Below are positions 50,102 through 58,100 of a stretch of 64,000 bases of DNA, in pieces. Under the pieces are notes generated by a model that was not told the DNA's origin, searched no databases, and worked only from the letters and a program-made list of their open reading frames with translations. The stretch is taken from NCBI GenBank assembly GCA_902779575.1, contig CACZBW010000013.1, forward strand, positions 1-64,000, written 5' to 3'. Position 1 is the first letter of the stretch, and each line of letters starts with the position of its first letter. The position numbers and the translations under genes were made by a program. Origin of the DNA: an uncultured Lachnospiraceae bacterium. GTDB lineage: Bacteria > Bacillota > Clostridia > Lachnospirales > Lachnospiraceae.

Positions 50102-51109
50102 ATGAGGAACGAAGATAAGATTAATGAACTGAAAGCATTGGGTAAGACTCCGGATATGGAAGATGTTTTCGATACTCTTGAGAAAATCGGCGACCTCAAG
50201 GTGAATTACGACGAGATCCTGAGGGATGCGACGGATAAGTGGAAGGTTGGAGGACCATCTATTTTCGACATCGCCATTTCTGAATATCTGGAAACCGGAA
50301 ATTATAATGAAGTGGCAGCTGTTCTAACATTCTTAACGAGGGAAGACAAGGTGGCCTGTGGAGCTTTCGAAAGACGGTCGAAGAATGGTGAGATCAGGAA
50401 AGTGATTGACCGCATGATCCAGCTTCTTCAGAGTGACGAAAGCGCAGCTGCCCAGGAGTGGATAACGGTTAAAGGTCAGATTTGCCCCGTGTGCGGAAAA
50501 TATACTTTCATTGAAGACGACAACTTTGAAATCTGCCCTGTATGCGGCTGGGAAGATGATGGCATCCAGAGGGATGATCCGGATTATGCAGGCGGAGCAA
50601 ATCACCTGAGCCTGAACCAATACCGTGAAGAGTATAAGCGCAGAATGGAAAATCATTGTGGAAATAGAGAAGGGGCCATGATTCAGCTCAAGAAGATGGT
50701 CAAAGATCCACCGACCGATGTTCGCGCGTATTATGACATTGCTGAAACATCAGGTGCTTTCGAAGAAAGCTATAAATACTTTAAGGACAAGGAATTTTCA
50801 GATTTTGTCATGGAAACACTCAGAGAAGATTTCAAGGATCCTGAAATCGTGGACATTATAAAGGGAGAGCTTAAGAGATCAGAAGAGGAACTGAAACACA
50901 GCAAGCAGATGCGAGACTTGCTGAAGGATTACGAGGCACACGAAGAAGAGATTGGTTTTGACCTTAATGCGGTAAAGAAAACACTGGACCCTGCAGTCAT
51001 CCACACGGCGGTATTGCGGGTTATGACAGAGCAGGGCGTTCCCGGATGGGCGAAGCGATTTTATATAAAAGGAAAACTGATGGAACTGGTAAAAATGTAC
51101 TGCAGATGA
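50102..51109 (+). CDS. CPCC-type cysteine-rich domain protein
   Basis: A 335-residue cytoplasmic protein. A central zinc-ribbon-like CPCC domain lies at about 125-185 (C128-x2-C131 and C145-x2-C148, then DDPDYAGGANHLSLNQYREEY). The flanking parts are helical and highly charged, with no recognised domain. GGAGGTGATC precedes ATG 50102. CPCC-domain genes often occur near polymorphic toxins, suggesting an immunity-like or accessory role; that is inference. It is 3' of the double-glycine peptide gene but separated by two terminators. Confidence 0.65.
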   Translation: MRNEDKINELKALGKTPDMEDVFDTLEKIGDLKVNYDEILRDATDKWKVGGPSIFDIAISEYLETGNYNEVAAVLTFLTREDKVACGAFERRSKNGEIRKVIDRMIQLLQSDESAAAQEWITVKGQICPVCGKYTFIEDDNFEICPVCGWEDDGIQRDDPDYAGGANHLSLNQYREEYKRRMENHCGNREGAMIQLKKMVKDPPTDVRAYYDIAETSGAFEESYKYFKDKEFSDFVMETLREDFKDPEIVDIIKGELKRSEEELKHSKQMRDLLKDYEAHEEEIGFDLNAVKKTLDPAVIHTAVLRVMTEQGVPGWAKRFYIKGKLMELVKMYCR

Positions 51110-51464
51110 ATGGTGTCCAGGCTGCTTATGTTCGGGTCCATTCCCCCGATTTCGGCGTTACCGGTTATGCGAATGCAGCTTACATTGGGCAATTGGAACA
51201 GAAATTTCGATCGCCAGGCGGCAATGGTGCTGCCTGGTTTTTCTGTCACGGAAAATCCCGAAAGTAATGGTCGCTTCCTAAAGGCGGCGAATAAGCTATG
51301 GAGAAATATCTACAGGATCACTCTGGACATTACCTGTTTTTTCATTCATTATTAGTAGAGTCACATAGACTGCTAACTGCTGATCAACTGGATGGATACA
51401 GATAAAGTAAGCTAAAACAACTCCCGGCCACCGGTGTAAATGAACCGATGATCGGGAGCTCATT
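51110..51464. other. gene-poor stretch with two hairpins
   Basis: After the CPCC gene there is a short open stretch (to about 51267) that I cannot assign, a terminator (51214-51243), and a nested inverted repeat CTCCCG...CGGT...ACCG...CGGGAG at 51421-51458 that ends the recombinase remnant when read leftward. The pattern suggests decayed mobile DNA. Confidence 0.4.
51214..51243 (+). terminator. terminator downstream of the CPCC gene
   Basis: CCAGGCGGCA (51214-51223) pairs with TGCTGCCTGG (51228-51237), followed by TTTTTC. Confidence 0.8.
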
Positions 51465-51611
51465 TTATATACGAGTCTCAGGCTTTGGCTTCCTGACCAT
51501 TTTGAGAGTAAAGCAAATGCCGTCTTCAGCGCAGACCGTGACGTAATCTGCCAGCGCATACCAGTATTCTGTCGGGAATTCTGTCAGCTGATCCGCATTG
51601 TCGACAGAATT
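51465..51611 (-). pseudogene. C-terminal remnant of a serine recombinase
   Basis: A 48-codon open stretch with no start, directly in frame after the stop of the gene at 51612-52499. Its sequence (LTEFPTEYWYALADYVTV, then DGICFTLK) resembles the last residues of large serine recombinases, where an F-x-x-x-x-W-x-A-L-V-D-x-V-T-V pattern leads to a final strand. The rest of the recombinase is absent. It marks past insertion and excision here. Confidence 0.5.
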
Positions 51612-52499
51612 TCACTTTGCTGCCTTATAAGTATAGATCCATTCGTAAAACATATGGCCGCCATAATCATTCTCATATTCGGAGCCATATGAGTCATACC
51701 CTGTAGCCACATCGAATACGATCGCTATCTGATCCCCGTCCTGCGGACTATTCGGGAAATTTCCGAATAATTCGGTGGAAGCGTTCCATTTGTGAGTCCA
51801 GTCTTCGCCGTCTTTGTCGGCAAAGTATCCGTCGCTCCATCCAAAGAACCGGTCACCTGTGTCATTGCCATTGCCTTTACTGAAATAAACACGTGCAGTA
51901 TCGTGTCTCTCCCCAAATTCGTTGCCGGTTTCACAGCGCAGCGTTACCTTTGCTGTTTCACCGGGTGCATAGGATTGCTCCGGGCATGAACATTCAAGTT
52001 CAAATGATGCGAAAGAGATTTCATGATTCTCATAATGAGGCCCTTTATAACCTCCATCCAGGCAGAAGCTGACATATCCGTCATCCGTGATACCCTCAAA
52101 ATACTCATTATAAATATAATACTCGTTCTGCTTGCTTACATATGCTCCTTCATAAGAATAATATGTTTCGTCAGTCAGATTCCAGGCGTTCTCCTTTAAT
52201 TCTTTCGATAGTTTTGCTGTATCGGAAATTCTGTCCAGTGATAAAGTATTTGTAATTTCATCCCAGTTTACATTGTATCCTATATCTTCTGATATAAAAG
52301 CAACAGGAATGTAAACAACACCATCCAGGATGAGTGCTCCAACAGGATTACCATTGTTGTCCTTTAAAGAAATTTCTTCTCCATCCACAATAACTTTTAT
52401 ATCCTGTTGGGCAGGTATATCGTCTGTATCTCCCAAAACTGTTGAACAACAAAGAAACAGAAGCATTAAAGTTAATAATAAAGCAATTGATTTTTTCAT
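51612..52499 (-). CDS. secreted protein with a copper-amine-oxidase-N-like stalk domain
   Basis: A 295-residue exported protein. Signal peptide about 1-23 (hydrophobic, with CC near the end; a lipoprotein is possible but the lipobox is poor). Residues about 34-92 (KVIVDGEEISL to VNWDEITNTLSLD) match the beta-alpha-beta stalk repeat seen in Cu-amine oxidase N-terminal domains and many clostridial surface proteins. The remainder is a beta-rich domain with two cysteines close together (ECSCPE). It is AT-richer than its neighbours, consistent with transfer. Function unknown. Confidence 0.7.
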   Translation of the reverse strand: MKKSIALLLTLMLLFLCCSTVLGDTDDIPAQQDIKVIVDGEEISLKDNNGNPVGALILDGVVYIPVAFISEDIGYNVNWDEITNTLSLDRISDTAKLSKELKENAWNLTDETYYSYEGAYVSKQNEYYIYNEYFEGITDDGYVSFCLDGGYKGPHYENHEISFASFELECSCPEQSYAPGETAKVTLRCETGNEFGERHDTARVYFSKGNGNDTGDRFFGWSDGYFADKDGEDWTHKWNASTELFGNFPNSPQDGDQIAIVFDVATGYDSYGSEYENDYGGHMFYEWIYTYKAAK

Positions 52500-52667
52500 A
52501 CTTTACACCCGCTCCTTTCAAAACAACAATACAATTATGCATAATAATACAATTATATTATTCAATTTCAATAATAGCAAAGTATAGTCTTCCTTTTCAA
52601 GGATGCGCTTGCAGCAGTATATATTGCTTTGCCTTGAAAATATGGCATTTAATTGAGTTTAGTTTGA

Positions 52668-52967
52668 CAGCCATGGTTCTCCTCTGATGTAGAAAGATCC
52701 TTTCAAAGATGTTCCAGAGCTATACTGAACCAGCAGGATGGTACTATTTTCGAACATACCATTTCAGAAGTCTTTTCAAACACAGAAAAGCAGACACTTT
52801 TCAAGAAAAGAATAGATATGACAGATGAACACTCAGGTACACCACGAATGAAAGATAGAACAAATAAAAAGAAGGAGCAGCCGTTCCTTGCCACTCCCTC
52901 TTATAATCCCTTATTCTGTTGGAATTATGCCGCTTTGAGGCGCGTCAGCGCATCCGCAGCTTACTAA
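52668..52967 (+). pseudogene. possible 5'-truncated gene remnant
   Basis: A 99-codon open stretch without a proper start. The middle (TIFEHTISEVFSNTEKQTLF, then IDMTDEHSGTPRMKDRTNKKKEQPFLA) reads like real AT-rich coding sequence, but I recognise no family. The last third runs into a repeat-like GC-rich segment. Confidence 0.25.
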
Positions 52968-53060
52968 GCTCAAACTGCGGCTGTGCCTTGTTTTCACTAA
53001 GTGCGCTGCAGGGCTCGCACGTAAGCTTCGAACATCGCCATTGGCTCGTTCTCAGCAAAT
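52925..53060. repeat. hairpin-rich segment resembling a dispersed intergenic repeat
   Basis: It contains CCGCAG...CTGCGG enclosing AGCTTACTAAGCT, plus GCGC-rich arms; composition and codon content differ from both neighbours. From memory similar strings (AGCTTAGTAAGCTGCGG) recur in Lachnospiraceae intergenic regions. Not verified. Confidence 0.35.
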
Positions 53061-53069
53061 GCTCATGCC

Positions 53070-53612
53070 TCAGCCAAAGTATCTGTCAAGCAGGCCCTTG
53101 AACGCCTTGCCGTGCCTTGCCTCGTCGCGGGCCATCTCATGGACTGTGTCATGGATCGCGTCGAGGTTGAGGGCTTTTGCTCTCTTTGCAAGATCGGTCT
53201 TGCCCATGGTTGCGCCGTTCTCGGCTTCTACACGAACCTGAAGGTTCTTCTTCGTATCCGCATATACTACTTCACCGAGAAGTTCGGCAAACTTGGCGGC
53301 ATGCTCTGCTTCTTCAAAAGCCGCGGTCTTGTAATATTCTCCTACTTCCGGATAGCCTTCTCTGTAAGCCTGGCGGGACATAGCCAGATACATGCCTACT
53401 TCGGAGCACTCCCCTTCAAAATTCGCTCTCAGGTCTGCCTTAATATCTTCCGGAGCATCGGAAGCGACTCCGACTACGTGCTCCGCAGCCCATACAAGCT
53501 CGTCAGCCTGCTTTGTGAACTTGGAAGCGGGAGCCTTACATACAGGACATTTCTCCGGCGGATTCTCGCCCTCAAAGACATAACCGCAAACGTTGCATAC
53601 CCATTTTGCCAT
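53070..53612 (-). CDS. reverse-type rubrerythrin
   Basis: A 180-residue peroxide-detoxifying diiron protein. Residues 1-40 are a rubredoxin domain (CNVCGY...CPVC); residues 45-180 are the ferritin-like four-helix bundle with Glu and E-x-x-H ligands ([33 protein letters not shown]). Rubredoxin at the N-terminus instead of the C-terminus defines the clostridial reverse rubrerythrins. I start at ATG 53612 behind AGGAGA; the frame is open 37 codons further but includes the leader. It has its own consensus promoter. Confidence 0.95.
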   Translation of the reverse strand: MAKWVCNVCGYVFEGENPPEKCPVCKAPASKFTKQADELVWAAEHVVGVASDAPEDIKADLRANFEGECSEVGMYLAMSRQAYREGYPEVGEYYKTAAFEEAEHAAKFAELLGEVVYADTKKNLQVRVEAENGATMGKTDLAKRAKALNLDAIHDTVHEMARDEARHGKAFKGLLDRYFG

Positions 53613-53713
53613 ATCAATTCTCCTTTCATAAAGCAGCTCAGGTTCGCTTATGTGAACTCTTTGCATACATTGTAAAAATGTGACTGCCATATGGAACCTG
53701 CAGTCACAGTCTG

Positions 53714-53751
53714 ATTGTATCAAATCCCTTGTTCTATGTCAATTGAACAAG
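53714..53751 (-). promoter_or_regulatory. rubrerythrin promoter with overlapping inverted repeat
   Basis: Leftward TTGACA (53742-53737), 17-bp spacer, TACAAT (53719-53714). The inverted repeat CTTGTTC-N10-GAACAAG (53728-53751) covers the -35 box and is a good operator candidate. It does not match the PerR box consensus. Confidence 0.75.
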
Positions 53752-53827
53752 TTTGACTTATCTACATTATTATATCAATTATGTTAATAAGTTTTTAATT
53801 ATTTGCTTCATATAATCTTTCAAAGGC

Positions 53828-53856
53828 TTGACATAAATGTTTCGGTTTGTTATCAT
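53828..53856 (+). promoter_or_regulatory. promoter of the C40 peptidase gene
   Basis: TTGACA (53828-53833), 17-bp spacer, TATCAT (53851-53856). The roughly 150-nt leader ends with the hairpin GAAAGCCG-CCGGA-CGGCTTTC (53978-53998) that directly abuts the CGGAGGAG ribosome site, which suggests control of translation or mRNA stability. Confidence 0.75.
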
Positions 53857-54013
53857 GAACCCAGTTGGTATGTAACAATTCTGTAATATAATTATCAGAA
53901 ATGAAATCTTTCATGCCGTTCTGATTTTGGTTCAGACAGCATCCGGTGTCTTAAAAGAACCGGGATGTAAGAATGAGAAAGCCGCCGGACGGCTTTCCGG
54001 AGGAGAATACAAG

Positions 54014-55360
54014 ATGAGAAAAAATCTGGCAAAATACACTGTTTTCAGCCTGACATTCGGACTTCTGGCAGCAGCTGTGAGTACGGCGGCGTATGCGGTC
54101 CCGGCAGGATCTATGGGTTATGCGAACTGCTCAGACGCGGTTAATATCCGCTCTGCGGCGGGTCCGGACAGCCAGGTCGTCGGAACCCTCTATAACAATG
54201 ACGAAGTTTACGTCGAGTCCGTCGACGAATACGGATGGGCCCTGATCTACGCAAATGGCGTGGAAGGCTATGTTGCGGGACAGTATCTTTCTTCCAGCCC
54301 GAACTCCAATGCGGCGGGAAGCGGAGCCGCTGCTTCCTATACAGATACCGGAGCGACGTCCTCCTCTAGCGTAGACGCGCTTTACCAGGCTTACCTGGAT
54401 GCCCAGGAAGCAGCCATGCATCCGACCAGTGAAGCGGAGGCGCAGGCAACTGCAGACGCGGCGGTCGCGGCTTACAATGCTTATGTGGCAGCTGCGAACG
54501 GCACTCCGGTCTCCTCTTCTACCGGCAGCAGTTCTTCAACATCCTCCGCGGCGTCTTCCGCCAGCGTGGATGAACTGTATCAGGCATATGTTGCCGCTCA
54601 GGACGCGGCCATGCATCCGACCAGCGAAGAAGAAGCGCAGTCGACGGCAGCTGCGGCGGTTGCAGCATACAATGCCTATCTTAATGCAATCAACGCGGCG
54701 GACGCCGCAGCTGCGGCAGGAACCGGTACAGGTACCTCTTCCGGCTCAGCTGTATCCGAATCCCAGGTGGACGCTCTGTACCAGGCTTATCTGGCGGCAG
54801 AAGACGCGGCCATGCATCCTGCAAACGAAGAAGAGGCGCAGACTACAGCTGCAGCCGCAGTGGAAGCATACAATGCATACCTGAAAGCTGTCAACGCCTA
54901 TGATGAGGCAGTGGCAAACGGAACCGCGGTTTCCGGAGAAAGCGCTGCGGTTGTGGATGACAGTGGCACGCAGAGCACTGAGACAGCGACCCAGTCTTCC
55001 GGAGCGACAGGAAGCCAGATCGCACAGTACGCCACACAGTTTGTCGGCAATCCTTATGTTTACGGCGGATCCAGCCTTACAGGCGGCGCGGACTGCTCCG
55101 GATTTGTCATGGCAGTCTTCGCGCACTTCGGAATCAACCTTCCGCATAACGCCGCTTCCCAGAGCGGATATGGCACGCCGGTTTCCATGAGCGAGCTCCA
55201 GCCGGGCGACCTGCTCTTCTATTCAAACGGCGGAGGTATCGGACATGTCACGATCTATATCGGCAACGATCAGGTCTGCCATGCGAGCAACTCCAGAGTC
55301 GGCATCGTCATCTCCAACATGAGTTACCGCACACCCTGCGCGGCAAGGAGACTGGTCTGA
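54014..55360 (+). CDS. secreted NlpC/P60 (C40) peptidase with SH3 domain and three Ala-rich repeats
   Basis: A 448-residue cell-wall hydrolase. Signal peptide 1-28 (cut after AYA); bacterial SH3 domain about 33-93; three copies of a 41-residue Ala-rich helical repeat (120-160, 185-225, 252-292) separated by Ser/Thr/Gly linkers; and a C-terminal NlpC/P60 domain with catalytic C361 (ADCSGFV), H411 (GHVTIYIG) and a third polar residue at H423. It cleaves peptidoglycan stem peptides. The repeats (VDxLYQAYxxAxxAAMHPxxExEAQ...AYNAY) match no family I know. ATG 54014 follows GGAGGAG. Confidence 0.9.
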   Translation: MRKNLAKYTVFSLTFGLLAAAVSTAAYAVPAGSMGYANCSDAVNIRSAAGPDSQVVGTLYNNDEVYVESVDEYGWALIYANGVEGYVAGQYLSSSPNSNAAGSGAAASYTDTGATSSSSVDALYQAYLDAQEAAMHPTSEAEAQATADAAVAAYNAYVAAANGTPVSSSTGSSSSTSSAASSASVDELYQAYVAAQDAAMHPTSEEEAQSTAAAAVAAYNAYLNAINAADAAAAAGTGTGTSSGSAVSESQVDALYQAYLAAEDAAMHPANEEEAQTTAAAAVEAYNAYLKAVNAYDEAVANGTAVSGESAAVVDDSGTQSTETATQSSGATGSQIAQYATQFVGNPYVYGGSSLTGGADCSGFVMAVFAHFGINLPHNAASQSGYGTPVSMSELQPGDLLFYSNGGGIGHVTIYIGNDQVCHASNSRVGIVISNMSYRTPCAARRLV

Positions 55361-55429
55361 TCCGTCAGGATACAGAATGGCTCTTTGTAAAGCGGGAAAA
55401 CTGAGAAAACGGAACATCAGCAATGATCC

Positions 55430-55466
55430 AGGCCGTACCGGCAGAACCGGTACGGCCTTTCTTTTG
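55430..55466 (+). terminator. terminator of the C40 peptidase gene
   Basis: AGGCCGTACCGG (55430-55441) and CCGGTACGGCCT (55447-55458) pair perfectly, then TTTCTTTT. Confidence 0.92.
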
Positions 55467-55628
55467 ATCTGCCAGGCAGCTGATCGGCGCAAAAGTCTGA
55501 CAATAGAAAAAATTGTGTGAACCGGAAAATCAAATTTCGTACGAACAGACGGTCGAAAAGGGTAATTTGCACAAAGAAAGCATTTTCAGGGGCCTGTAAA
55601 GGATCCGGGTGTGGAAAGCGGCTGACTT

Positions 55629-55813
55629 TTATCCACTCTTTTTTTCCACATATTTCATTTTCCGAAAGAGCCATTTTGTTGACTTATACACGAATTTATC
55701 CACATTATCCACAATTTCAGGATGGAAAAAGATAAATCCGGGCTGTTCAAAGAGCGGAACAGCTGTTTTGTGAATATTGCAAAATCCGTCAGGAATCCTT
55801 TTTTTTATCCAAA
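55629..55813 (+). other. cluster of DnaA boxes in a gene-free AT-rich stretch
   Basis: Two perfect, directly abutting TTATCCACA boxes (55696-55704 and 55705-55713) are accompanied by TTATCCACT (55629-55637), TTTTCCACA (55642-55650), TTATACACG (55684-55692) and TTATCCAAA (55805-55813), all on the same strand. The 55467-55900 region is AT-rich and has no gene. It could titrate DnaA, control nearby transcription, or be part of an origin; absence of dnaA/dnaN and no change of gene orientation speak against the chromosomal oriC. Confidence 0.65.
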
Positions 55814-55887
55814 AGAAGGTTGACAACTGAACTTTGAATCAATTGGAGAATCTTTCAGACAGTTTCGACTTTTGTTTTTTGCGGCGC

Positions 55888-55916
55888 TTCTTAAGGGAAT
55901 GGTTGTGTGGTATACT
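55888..55916 (+). promoter_or_regulatory. promoter of the SpoU-type methyltransferase gene
   Basis: TTCTTA (55888-55893), 17-bp spacer, TATACT (55911-55916). The leader is about 40 nt. Confidence 0.5.
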
Positions 55917-55957
55917 TGCAGGGAAAGAGAAATGATTTTCCGGAGGAGAAACAGAGG

Positions 55958-56809
55958 ATGAAGCTGCAGACCGAGCGCATTACAGACCTGACTTTGCCGA
56001 AGCTGGACTGCTACGCGCGCCTTCGGGAGCCGCAGCTTTCTCATCTGTTCGAACCGGAACCGGGAATCTTTATCGCGGAGAGCCCGGTGGTGATCGGAAG
56101 AGCGCTGGAAGCAGGCTACAGACCGCTGTCCTTCCTGCTGGAGGAGAGCCAGCTCCCGCTTCTTGATGAACTGTCCGGACAGATGCGGCAGCCCGGGGCG
56201 GCCCCGGATGAACTGCTTCCGGTCTATGTATCGGATATGGAGGTTCTTTCCGGAATCACGGGTTACCGCCTGACCAGGGGCATGCTCTGCGCCATGCGGC
56301 GCCGGCCCCTGCCGGATGCGGGAGTAATCTGCGCGGACGCGGAACGGATCCTGGTACTGGAGGAAGTCGTGAATCCAACGAATGTCGGGGCCATCTTCCG
56401 GAGCGCGGCGGCTCTGGGCATGGACGCGGTTCTTCTCACGGAAGGCTGCAGCGATCCGCTCTACAGAAGGTGTATCCGGGTCAGCATGGGAACGGTGTTT
56501 CAGATTCCGTGGACTTTTTTCGGAATAGACTGCGGATGGCCCGAAAAGGGGATGGACCTGCTGCACAGCCATGGCTTTAAGACAGTCGCCATGGCGCTCA
56601 GGGAGGATGCGGCGGCGCTGGATGACCCGGCGCTGAACGCGGAACGGAAACTTGCGGTTATCATGGGAACGGAAGGGGACGGACTCAGGGAACGGACGAT
56701 TGCCGGGTGTGATTATACGGTCCGCATTGCCATGGCGCACGGGGTGGATTCTCTCAATGTGGCCGCGGCAAGTGCCGTTGCCTGCTATCAGCTCGGGAAA
56801 CGGAGCTGA
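55958..56809 (+). CDS. TrmH/SpoU-family RNA methyltransferase
   Basis: A 283-residue 2'-O-methyltransferase acting on rRNA or tRNA with SAM. An N-terminal substrate-binding domain (to about 115) precedes the knotted SPOUT domain with the three motifs NPTNVGAIFRSAAALG, IMGTEGDGL and MAHGVDSLNVAAA. The target nucleotide is unknown. I start at ATG 55958 behind GGAGGAG; the frame is open 17 codons upstream but includes the promoter region. Monocistronic, or read into the SDR gene 138 bp later. Confidence 0.93.
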   Translation: MKLQTERITDLTLPKLDCYARLREPQLSHLFEPEPGIFIAESPVVIGRALEAGYRPLSFLLEESQLPLLDELSGQMRQPGAAPDELLPVYVSDMEVLSGITGYRLTRGMLCAMRRRPLPDAGVICADAERILVLEEVVNPTNVGAIFRSAAALGMDAVLLTEGCSDPLYRRCIRVSMGTVFQIPWTFFGIDCGWPEKGMDLLHSHGFKTVAMALREDAAALDDPALNAERKLAVIMGTEGDGLRERTIAGCDYTVRIAMAHGVDSLNVAAASAVACYQLGKRS

Positions 56810-56947
56810 AGCTGTGACGGGGACATCTGCCGCTTTCAGGGCTTACAGTCCGGCAGATACCGGCCGCTCTTACGGGCTGCTTGCCGCCGAAGACAGGAGC
56901 CTGAACAGAAACAAGGCATTTTTCAGCAGAATATGGAGGGTAGTTTT

Positions 56948-57940
56948 ATGAAGGTTATGCTGATAGGCGGTACGGGAACGATCAGTTCCGCCGTTGTGGA
57001 ATCTCTGCTTGCCCGCGGGGATGAGGTGGTTCTGCTGAACCGGGGGAACAAACCCGCTCCGGATGGGGTGCGGCTCCTGAAGGCCGACATTCACAGGGAG
57101 GACGAGGTGAAAGCCCTCCTGGAGGGGGAACAGTTTGACTGCGTCTGCGAGTTTACCGGATTTGTGGCGGAGGATGCCCTGCGGGACATCCGTCTGTTCA
57201 GCGGAAAGACGGAACAGTTTATCTATATCAGCAGCGCTTCCGCCTATGAAAAACCGGTCCGCTCTTATCCGATTACCGAGGAGACACCGCTTGTCAATCC
57301 TTACTGGCAGTATTCCAGAAATAAGGCCGTTTCGGAGGAAATCTATTTCAGGGCATACAAAGAAGAAGGTTTCCCGGTGACCGTCGTGCGGCCGAGCCAT
57401 ACCTTTAACGAGAAGCGCCTTCCGACGGCCTTCCACGGGAAAAATGGTCCCTGGCAGGTCGTGAAGAGAATTCTGGACGGGAAACCGGTGATTCTTCCAG
57501 GTGACGGCACGTCCCTCTGGACGACGACGTTTTCTTCTGATTTTGCCGTGGGCTTTACCGGCCTGATCGGGAATAAGGACGCGATCGGGGAAGCGTTCCA
57601 CATCACGACCGATGAAGTGATGAGCTGGAATCAGATCTACGAGACAATCGCGAAAGCCATGGGCCGGGAAGTCCGGATCGTCCATATTCCTTCGGAAATT
57701 CTGGCTGCGGATGATCCGGGCTGGGATCTCGGGGGACAGCTTTTGGGAGACAAGGCAAATTCCGTTATCTTTGACAATACAAAGATCAAGTCCTTTGTCC
57801 CGGGGTTTCACTGCGTAATTTCTATGTCGAAGGGGCTGAGCCGGGCGGCGCGCTATATGGCGGAGCATCCGGAGGACCAGGTGGAGGATCCGGAATTTGA
57901 CCGGTGGTGCGATCAGGAAATCGCCAGATACGGCCGGTAA
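56948..57940 (+). CDS. NAD-dependent epimerase/dehydratase family protein (SDR)
   Basis: A 330-residue extended short-chain dehydrogenase. The N-terminal Rossmann site reads MLIGGTGTIS (a GxxGxxS/G variant), with the catalytic YxxxK in YSRNKAVSE (about residue 130) and a Ser nearby (SSASAY). The C-terminal part resembles plant CSP41-like or bacterial isoflavone-reductase-like members. The substrate is unknown. ATG 56948 follows GGAGGG by 8 nt. Confidence 0.85.
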   Translation: MKVMLIGGTGTISSAVVESLLARGDEVVLLNRGNKPAPDGVRLLKADIHREDEVKALLEGEQFDCVCEFTGFVAEDALRDIRLFSGKTEQFIYISSASAYEKPVRSYPITEETPLVNPYWQYSRNKAVSEEIYFRAYKEEGFPVTVVRPSHTFNEKRLPTAFHGKNGPWQVVKRILDGKPVILPGDGTSLWTTTFSSDFAVGFTGLIGNKDAIGEAFHITTDEVMSWNQIYETIAKAMGREVRIVHIPSEILAADDPGWDLGGQLLGDKANSVIFDNTKIKSFVPGFHCVISMSKGLSRAARYMAEHPEDQVEDPEFDRWCDQEIARYGR

Positions 57941-57990
57941 AGGCTGTGATGCATCATCAGGCAGAGTTTTCGGAAAAGGAGGTACGGAAC

Positions 57991-58086
57991 ATGAGTTTTT
58001 TCCGCTCCGGCTTCCATATCCCGGCAGGGATGCGATATAATAAAAGAGATTTTATTTTTTGCTATGGCAACCATTTCACAATATGA
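57991..58086 (+). CDS. possible 31-residue small protein or leader ORF upstream of pgi
   Basis: ATG 57991 is preceded by an ideal AAAAGGAGGT site 8 nt away and opens a 31-codon frame ending 15 bp before pgi. The peptide is basic-aromatic, with no family that I recognise. The pgi promoter -10 lies inside it. It could be a real small protein, a translational leader for pgi, or a chance frame behind a decayed gene start. Confidence 0.35.
   Translation: MSFFRSGFHIPAGMRYNKRDFIFCYGNHFTI
58012..58041 (+). promoter_or_regulatory. promoter of pgi
   Basis: TTCCAT (58012-58017), 18-bp spacer, TATAAT (58036-58041), about 60 bp before the pgi start. Confidence 0.55.
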
Positions 58087-58100
58087 ATAAGGAGATAGCG

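Larger units (their letters stand above)
52500..53069. other. 570-bp gap with remnants and a repeat-like end
   Basis: It contains the upstream region of the secreted-protein gene (AT-rich), an inverted repeat TTTTCAAGG/CCTTGAAAA around 52595-52640, an orphan open frame (52668-52967) and a hairpin-rich, GC-rich tail (52925-53060) next to the rubrerythrin stop. Confidence 0.4.

Noticed and set aside
53112-53675. Rightward frames opposite rubrerythrin
   Set aside because: The leftward frame has complete rubredoxin and diiron motifs and a consensus promoter.
55500-55900. Chromosomal origin oriC
   Set aside because: DnaA boxes are present, but there is no dnaA/dnaN next to them and genes run in the same direction on both sides; kept only as a DnaA-box cluster.
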